From assembly GCF_002864685.1 (NCBI RefSeq), contig NZ_NMQZ01000018.1, positions 1 through 64,000 of the forward strand: a stretch of DNA of 64,000 nt, in the 5' to 3' direction. Source of the stretch: Alloalcanivorax mobilis. GTDB lineage: Bacteria > Pseudomonadota > Gammaproteobacteria > Pseudomonadales > Alcanivoracaceae. Under the pieces are notes generated by a model. The model was not told the origin of the DNA, made no database searches, and saw only the letters and a program-made list of their open reading frames with translations. This document shows, piece after piece, positions 58,985 through 64,000 of this stretch (position 1 is the first letter of the stretch; each line of letters begins with the position of its first letter). Position numbers and translations under genes: made by a program.

Positions 58985-60093
58985 GTGGCGCCTTCGATCA
59001 GCACTGCATGATTCGCGCCGTGCAACTGGCCCGGCGCGGCCTGTACACCACCGATCCCAATCCCCGTGTTGGCTGCGTGATCGCCAAGCACGGCCAGATC
59101 ATCGCCGAGGGCTTCCATGCCCGCGCCGGTGAACCCCACGCCGAACGCCACGCGCTGGCCGCCGCCGGCGAGCAGGCGCGCGGCGCCACCGCCTACGTGA
59201 CCCTGGAGCCCTGCTCGCACACCGGCCGCACCGGCCCCTGCGCCGCCGCGTTGATTCAGGCTGGGGTGGCGCGAGTGGTCGCCGCCATGGAAGACCCCAA
59301 CCCACAAGTGGCCGGCAACGGCTTTCGCGCATTGCGCGAAGCGGGTATCGCCGTGGAGATCGGCTTGCAGGAAAACGACGCCCGCGCGTTGAACCCGGGC
59401 TTTATCCGCCGCATGCGCGGCGAGCGGCCCTACATTCGCATCAAGGCCGCCGCCAGCCTGGACGGGCGCACCGCCATGGCCAGTGGCGAATCGCAATGGA
59501 TCACCGGCCCCGCCGCCCGCGAAGACGTGCAGCGTCTGCGCGCGCGCAGCTCGGCAATCATCACTGGCATTGGCACGGTGCTGGCGGACCGCCCCTCCTA
59601 CACGGTGCGCCCAGCACAATGGACGCTCGCCGATTACGGCAGCGACACGGTGCGCCAGCCGCTGCGCGTGATTCTGGATCGGCGTTTGCGCACCCCGGCG
59701 GATGCGCCGGTGGTCACCGCCGAGGGGCGGTGTCTGATCGTCGGTGGCCAGGCACACCCGGGGCGCGAGAGCGCCCTGCAAGCCGCCGGTGCCGAGGTGA
59801 TGCACCGGCCGGCTTCCGAGTCGGGGGGCGCCCTTCAGGCCCTGCTCGCCGAGCTGGCGCGCCGTGAGTGCAACGAAATTCTGGTGGAATGCGGCGCCAC
59901 CCTGGCCGGTGCTTTCGTGCGCGAAGGCCTGTTCGATGAGTTGATTGTCTATCTGGCGCCGACCCTGCTCGGCAGCGACGCCCGTGGCCTGTTCGCCCTG
60001 CCGTTCGCGCGCATGGTGGAGCGGGTCCCGCTGCAATGGCGCGACGTTCGGCGGGTCGGCGACGATCTGGGTGTGACGCTGATCCCCGCCTGA
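58981..60093 (+). CDS. ribD: Bifunctional riboflavin deaminase/reductase RibD
   Basis: Performs deamination then side-chain reduction in riboflavin synthesis. The 370-residue protein has the zinc deaminase motifs HAERHAL and [11 protein letters not shown] (about residues 50-90) and a C-terminal NADPH-dependent reductase domain ([24 protein letters not shown]). Coupled to nrdR by the ATGA overlap. Confidence 0.96.
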   Translation: MSGAFDQHCMIRAVQLARRGLYTTDPNPRVGCVIAKHGQIIAEGFHARAGEPHAERHALAAAGEQARGATAYVTLEPCSHTGRTGPCAAALIQAGVARVVAAMEDPNPQVAGNGFRALREAGIAVEIGLQENDARALNPGFIRRMRGERPYIRIKAAASLDGRTAMASGESQWITGPAAREDVQRLRARSSAIITGIGTVLADRPSYTVRPAQWTLADYGSDTVRQPLRVILDRRLRTPADAPVVTAEGRCLIVGGQAHPGRESALQAAGAEVMHRPASESGGALQALLAELARRECNEILVECGATLAGAFVREGLFDELIVYLAPTLLGSDARGLFALPFARMVERVPLQWRDVRRVGDDLGVTLIPA

Positions 60094-60116
60094 TATTCCG
60101 AATGCCCTTTCCGCTT

Positions 60117-61376
60117 TTAAGCAATGGAGAGCCGATTGCGGCCCTCGGACTTGGCCCGATAGAGCGCTTCGTCGGCACGCTTTAAGGTGTCGCGCCAATC
60201 CACATCGGTGAGCTCGGCAAAGCCCATGCTGGCGCCAATGTCGATGCCGGTGACACCATCGAGCTCGATGGTCGCGAAGGCGGCCAGCAGCCGCGCCACG
60301 ATGGGCGGCGCGGAATTCGAGTGGGCCTCGGCCAGGTACACCACGAATTCATCGCCGCCCCAGCGGCAGGCGATGTCGCCCTCGCGCATGGTGCTGCGAA
60401 GGCGCTCCGCCACCAGACGAATCAGCCGGTCGCCATGGCCGTGGCCGAAGCGGTCGTTGACCAGCTTGAAGTGATCCAGATCGATAAACAGCAAGCCGCC
60501 ACCGGCACCGCCCAGGTGATCCAGCCGGTTCTCCAGATAAGTCCGATTGAACAGCCCGGAAAGCGGATCGCGGTTGGCTTCGTCGGTGAGTCGTTGAAGC
60601 TGATGGCTGTGCTGGGTGCGTTCGCTGAGCGTGCGTGAGTAATGAATCGCCATGGCCGCGAACGCGCCCAGGTGGAAACAGGCGCAACCCAGGGTCAGGG
60701 CGCTGAACGGCAGCAATTCCACACGCAGCTCGCGCAGCGTGTCGTGGACGCCGGCGAGAAAGAAAATCGCGAAGCCAAACACGGTCAATCGCCACACCAG
60801 CACGCCGCCGGCGCGGCGCGCCCGGTGCAGGAGACGCCACGAAGCCATCGCGAACAGCAGCAGGCAAACGCCGAAAAACGGCGCCGCGCCAGTGCCGTAA
60901 TCCGCGAACACGCCATTGCCGCTCACCATGAAGCGATCGCTGGCGATAATCAGCCAGGGGTGGCGCAGCCACAGCAGGGATGAAAACAGCAGCCCCGTGG
61001 CATACAGAGCCAGCAGCGGGCCGGCCGGCGTGTCGCGCTGGCGCAGCACTCTCTGCAAGCAGATGAAGGCCACCAGCGCCATCACCACCGCCGCCAAAGA
61101 CAGCCGATAAGGCAGCATCACCTGGTCCGGCTGGCCCTGGCGCAGATGAATGCCCACGGCGATGTCGCCGGTAACGTAGGCGGTGGCGAACAGATTGGCG
61201 AGGGTGAAATGCAACGCCACCGGCGCCTCCCGGTCGCGGTGCCGGTACAGCGCCAGCGTAAACACCGCCAACAGCAGCAGCGCCAGGGTGGCGCCGGTGG
61301 CCATGATCTTCACCCACAGCGTCCAGGTGTCCTCGCCCCCCGCGATCAAGCCGGTGGCCACAATTTCATCAGGCAT
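60117..61376 (-). CDS. Membrane-bound diguanylate cyclase
   Basis: A 419-residue protein that makes c-di-GMP. About seven hydrophobic segments occupy residues 20-245 and form an uncharacterised membrane sensor. The GGDEF domain follows (DPLSGLFNRTYLENRLDHL, FIDLDHFKLVNDRFGHGHGDRL, WGGDEF). REGD five residues before GGDEF is an inhibitory I-site, so product feedback is expected. It is convergent with ribD. Confidence 0.93.
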   Translation of the reverse strand: MPDEIVATGLIAGGEDTWTLWVKIMATGATLALLLLAVFTLALYRHRDREAPVALHFTLANLFATAYVTGDIAVGIHLRQGQPDQVMLPYRLSLAAVVMALVAFICLQRVLRQRDTPAGPLLALYATGLLFSSLLWLRHPWLIIASDRFMVSGNGVFADYGTGAAPFFGVCLLLFAMASWRLLHRARRAGGVLVWRLTVFGFAIFFLAGVHDTLRELRVELLPFSALTLGCACFHLGAFAAMAIHYSRTLSERTQHSHQLQRLTDEANRDPLSGLFNRTYLENRLDHLGGAGGGLLFIDLDHFKLVNDRFGHGHGDRLIRLVAERLRSTMREGDIACRWGGDEFVVYLAEAHSNSAPPIVARLLAAFATIELDGVTGIDIGASMGFAELTDVDWRDTLKRADEALYRAKSEGRNRLSIA

Positions 61377-61514
61377 ATTGCCCCATCGATAACGAATCGC
61401 TCCCCTCGGCGAAGAGTAGCAAAAAAGCGCCAGAGCGCCGCTGTGTTATCCGCGCGTCGGGCTGGGCAACCGCGCCTGGGAATGCCTGTTCATGGTGGTT
61501 AAGAGTGGAGGGTA

Positions 61515-61700
61515 ATGTATCGGATCATTGTATCAGGGCGGAATCGGCGGCCTTGGATGGTGGCCTGTAAGGTGGCGAAAAAGCGGTGAAAACCCGGAAA
61601 TAGAGCCGTTCAGAGTGATTTCTGGTCAAGGCGTGATCGGCGCTTTCAGAAATGACACGAAAATAGTAATTTGACATGAAATTATGTATCGTATAAAAAT
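61515..61700 (+). promoter_or_regulatory. paa operon promoter region
   Basis: The 390-bp gap 61377-61766 has no gene. TTGACA at 61672-61677 is followed by an AT-rich tract with TATAAA or TAAAAA at 15-17 bp, a likely sigma-70 promoter 70 bp before paaA. ATGTATCG occurs twice, at 61515-61522 and at 61684-61691 overlapping the -10 region; these could be sites for the pathway regulator (inference). Confidence 0.55.
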
Positions 61701-61766
61701 AAACACATTGGCGGATCACCGCCACCCAGTTGGCAGGGCGGGCGATGCCCGGCAGGGAGAGAAACC

Positions 61767-62753
61767 ATGTACGCACAACAGGTGGACACCGGCAGCAAGG
61801 GCCTGAAAAGCCTGGATGAAATGAGCCCGGAAGAGCGGCACTTTCAAGAGAAGGTGAACGCGGAAACCAAGATCGAGCCCAAGAACTGGATGCCCGACGG
61901 CTACCGCAAGACGCTGATTCGCCAGATATCCCAGCACGCCCACTCGGAAATCGTCGGTATGCTGCCCGAAGGCAACTGGCTGACCCGCGCCCCCAGCCTC
62001 AAGCGCAAGCTGCAACTGATGGCCAAGATCCAGGACGAAGCCGGCCACGGCCTGTACCTGTACAGCGCCATGGAAACCCTGGGCGCCGACCGCGACGACG
62101 AGATCGATAAGCTGCACCGGGGCGAGGTGAAGTTCTCCTCCATCTTCACTTATCCGACCCTCACCTGGGCGGACATGGGCGCCATCGGCTGGCTCGTCGA
62201 CGGCGCCGCCATCGTCAACCAGGTGCCGCTGCAGCGTTGCTCCTACGGCCCCTATGCGCGGGCCATGATTCGCGTGTGCAAGGAAGAGAGCTTCCACCAG
62301 CGTCAGGGCTACGAAATCCTGCTGACCATGATGCGCGAAGGCACCGACGAGCAGAAAGCCATGGTGCAGGACGCCATCAACCGCTTCTGGTGGCCGTCGC
62401 TGATGATGTTCGGCCCCTCCGACGCGGACTCGCCCAACTCCGCGCAATCCATGGCATGGAAAATCAAACGCCACGGCAACGACGACCTGCGCCAGCGCTT
62501 CCTCGACCAGACCGTGCCGCAACTGGAATTCCTCGGCTGCACCGCCCCGGACCCGGACCTGAAATGGAATGAGGAAACCGGCCACTACGACTTCGGTGAA
62601 ATCCAATGGCAGGAATTCTTCGACGTGCTCAAGGGCCACAGCCCTTGCGGCGTGGAGCGGATTCAGCAGCGCAAGAACGCCATCGACGAAGGCCAGTGGG
62701 TGCGTGACGCCGCCGTGGCCTACGCCGACAAGCAGAAAGCGAACGCCGCCTGA
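61767..62753 (+). CDS. paaA: Phenylacetyl-CoA 1,2-epoxidase subunit PaaA
   Basis: The catalytic diiron subunit that epoxidises phenylacetyl-CoA. The 328-residue protein has the carboxylate-bridged diiron ligands in [24 protein letters not shown] and [20 protein letters not shown] site precedes the ATG at 61767. It starts the paaABCD operon. Confidence 0.96.
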   Translation: MYAQQVDTGSKGLKSLDEMSPEERHFQEKVNAETKIEPKNWMPDGYRKTLIRQISQHAHSEIVGMLPEGNWLTRAPSLKRKLQLMAKIQDEAGHGLYLYSAMETLGADRDDEIDKLHRGEVKFSSIFTYPTLTWADMGAIGWLVDGAAIVNQVPLQRCSYGPYARAMIRVCKEESFHQRQGYEILLTMMREGTDEQKAMVQDAINRFWWPSLMMFGPSDADSPNSAQSMAWKIKRHGNDDLRQRFLDQTVPQLEFLGCTAPDPDLKWNEETGHYDFGEIQWQEFFDVLKGHSPCGVERIQQRKNAIDEGQWVRDAAVAYADKQKANAA

Positions 62754-62762
62754 GGCGGCGCT

Positions 62763-62790
62763 GATGCAGGATTCAGGATACAGGATGAAG
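62763..62790. repeat. Single heptamer array O between paaA and paaB
   Basis: GATGCAG, GATTCAG, GATACAG, GATGAAG followed by GCGCGG lies nine bases after the paaA stop. Same unit family as elements D and L. The 96-bp paaA-paaB gap is unusually wide for this operon. No opposing arm is visible. Confidence 0.7.
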
Positions 62791-62849
62791 GCGCGGCCTC
62801 TGGCCGCGTAATCCATCGGAAAAGACGCAGCACCAACCGGAAAACGAAC

Positions 62850-63131
62850 ATGGCTGAATGGACCCTCTTTGAAGTCTTCGTGCGCAGCAAGCACGGCCTC
62901 AACCACAAACACGTGGGCAGCGTGCACGCCGCCGACGCCACCATGGCCCTGGAAAACGCCCGCGAGCTCTACACCCGTAGAAGCGAAGGCGTCAGCCTGT
63001 GGGTGGTGCCCGCCGCGCAGATTACCGCCAGCGCCGGCGACGAAAAAGAACCCTTCTTCGACCCCGCCGACGACAAGGTCTACCGCCACGCCAGCTTCTA
63101 CAAGCTGCCCCCGGAAGTGGATCAGATGTGA
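62850..63131 (+). CDS. paaB: Phenylacetyl-CoA 1,2-epoxidase subunit PaaB
   Basis: A 93-residue subunit of the PaaABCE epoxidase that bridges the PaaAC heterodimers. It begins MAEWTLFEVFVRSKHGLNHKHVGSVHAADA, and the RSEGVSLWVVPA block is characteristic. Its stop shares one base with the paaC start (TGATG). Confidence 0.96.
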   Translation: MAEWTLFEVFVRSKHGLNHKHVGSVHAADATMALENARELYTRRSEGVSLWVVPAAQITASAGDEKEPFFDPADDKVYRHASFYKLPPEVDQM

Positions 63132-63898
63132 TGAGCGTCGCCATGCAAAACAATCAAGCTCTTGTCGAATACCTTCTTCGTCTCGCCGACACCGACATGG
63201 TGCTCGCCCAGCGCTTCTGCGAATGGTGCGGCAACGCCCCGGCCCTGGAAGAAGAAGTGGCGATGATGAACGTGGGCCTGGACCTGCTCGGCCAGGCGCG
63301 CAACTGGTACGACTACGCCGCCGAATTGCGCGACGACGGCCGCGACGCGGACTTTCTCGCCTTCCGCCGCAACGAACGGGAATACCGGAATTTATTGATC
63401 GCCGAACAGCCGCGCGGTGATTACGCGGTGACCACGGCCAAGCAATTTTTCTTCGACGTCTGGCACCACCTGGTGCTCACGGGCCTGACCGAATCCAGCG
63501 ACGAACGCATCGCCGGCCTCGCTGCCAAGGGCCTGAAAGAATCCACCTACCACCGCCGTCGCTCCAGCGAATGGATGCTGCGGTTAGGGCAGGGCACCGA
63601 AGAAAGCCACCGCCGTCTTACCGACGCCGTGCAGAACCTGTGGCGCTTCACCTACGAGCTCACCGACACCGATGAGATCGAGGACCAGCTCGCCGAAGCG
63701 GGCATCGGCGCCGGCAACGTGGGCGACGCCTGGCGCGCCGAAGTGGCCCGCGTGTTCGCTGAAGCCGGCCTGGACCTGCCGGAACCGGCGCGCCACTTCT
63801 ACATGGACGGCAAGAACGGCAAACACACCGAGCATCTCGGTTTCTTATTGGCCGAGATGCAGTCCCTGCCGCGGGCCTACCCCGATGCAACCTGGTGA
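63131..63898 (+). CDS. paaC: Phenylacetyl-CoA 1,2-epoxidase subunit PaaC
   Basis: The structural partner of PaaA with a degenerate diiron fold. The 255-residue protein has EYLLRLADTDMVLAQRFCEWCG, the GLDLLGQARNWYDYAAE block and KESTYHRRRSSEWMLRLGQGTEESH. The start at 63131 overlaps the paaB stop; the longer open frame starting at 62999 is antiregister to paaB and rejected. Confidence 0.95.
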   Translation: MSVAMQNNQALVEYLLRLADTDMVLAQRFCEWCGNAPALEEEVAMMNVGLDLLGQARNWYDYAAELRDDGRDADFLAFRRNEREYRNLLIAEQPRGDYAVTTAKQFFFDVWHHLVLTGLTESSDERIAGLAAKGLKESTYHRRRSSEWMLRLGQGTEESHRRLTDAVQNLWRFTYELTDTDEIEDQLAEAGIGAGNVGDAWRAEVARVFAEAGLDLPEPARHFYMDGKNGKHTEHLGFLLAEMQSLPRAYPDATW

Positions 63899-64000
63899 TT
63901 TTATTTTTCGCGAGCGTCAGCCTTTCCGGGGCGAACCGCTCAGCGAAGCGGATTTGCCCCGCGCCTGGGACTGTCTCGTCCAGGTGATGGACCCGGAGGT
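63885..64000 (+). CDS. paaD: Phenylacetate pathway protein PaaD (5' end only)
   Basis: The first 38 codons of a MIP18/DUF59-family protein involved in iron-sulfur maturation of the epoxidase system. The visible part ends in CLVQVMDPEV, matching the family's DPEI segment near the N-terminus. The ATG at 63885 overlaps paaC by 14 bp. The gene runs off the window. Confidence 0.85.
   Translation, partial: MQPGDFIFRERQPFRGEPLSEADLPRAWDCLVQVMDPE

Noticed and set aside
61525-61776. 83-codon frame antisense in the paa promoter region
   Set aside because: It crosses the likely promoter and paaA start and has no family features.

Overview
The window is a high-GC, gene-dense stretch of a gammaproteobacterial chromosome. 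Gene order from serB through psd, rhdA, rsgA, orn, queG, nnr, tsaE, amiB, mutL, miaA, hfq, hflX, hflK, hflC, hisZ, purA, rnr, rlmB, rpsF, rpsR, rplI and dnaB follows the conserved Pseudomonas-type arrangement. Protein style, the phenylacetate operon and the accessory genes suggest a marine Alcanivorax-like member of Oceanospirillales/Pseudomonadales. The genus is inference and was not checked.

Layout. 0.1-10 kb: serine and phospholipid metabolism, ribosome assembly, RNA decay, a cytochrome b561/c' pair and queuosine synthesis. 10-14.2 kb: an accessory block (EamA exporter, TonB-dependent siderophore receptor, RelE/ParE-type toxin-antitoxin pair) between queG and nnr. 14.3-27.9 kb: the nnr-tsaE-amiB-mutL-miaA-hfq-hflX-hflKC supercluster, then hisZ-purA. 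28-31.6 kb: two secreted lipoproteins (PhoX-type phosphatase and a dihaem cytochrome) behind Pho-box-like repeats. 31.9-41.8 kb: tRNA-Leu, rnr-rlmB, the rpsF-priB-rpsR-rplI operon, dnaB, alr and radA. 42-45.4 kb: a KtrA-type regulator with two tandem KtrB-type potassium channels. 45.5-53.2 kb: a membrane protein, a DUF547 protein, a TVP38-flavoprotein disulfide reductase fusion, a YdeP-type molybdopterin oxidoreductase with FdhD, and an ECF sigma/anti-sigma pair. 53.3-61.4 kb: ettA, a chemoreceptor with a FliA-type promoter, glyA, nrdR-ribD and a diguanylate cyclase. 61.8 kb to the end: paaA-paaB-paaC-paaD, the phenylacetyl-CoA epoxidase operon, cut by the window end.

The most unusual content is not a gene. 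Fifteen array sites carry short tandem arrays of 7-bp (once 8-bp) units, nearly always just outside a stop codon. In ten loci two arrays face each other as an inverted pair around a short core. The repeat unit differs between loci, but the two arms of one locus carry complementary versions of the same unit. Left arms with quite different units end in the same ACGCT or CGCG junction, and some cores share motifs. One element lies inside the 5' end of miaA and encodes its N-terminus. I do not recognise a named family for these elements; they are the best candidate here for an undescribed system.
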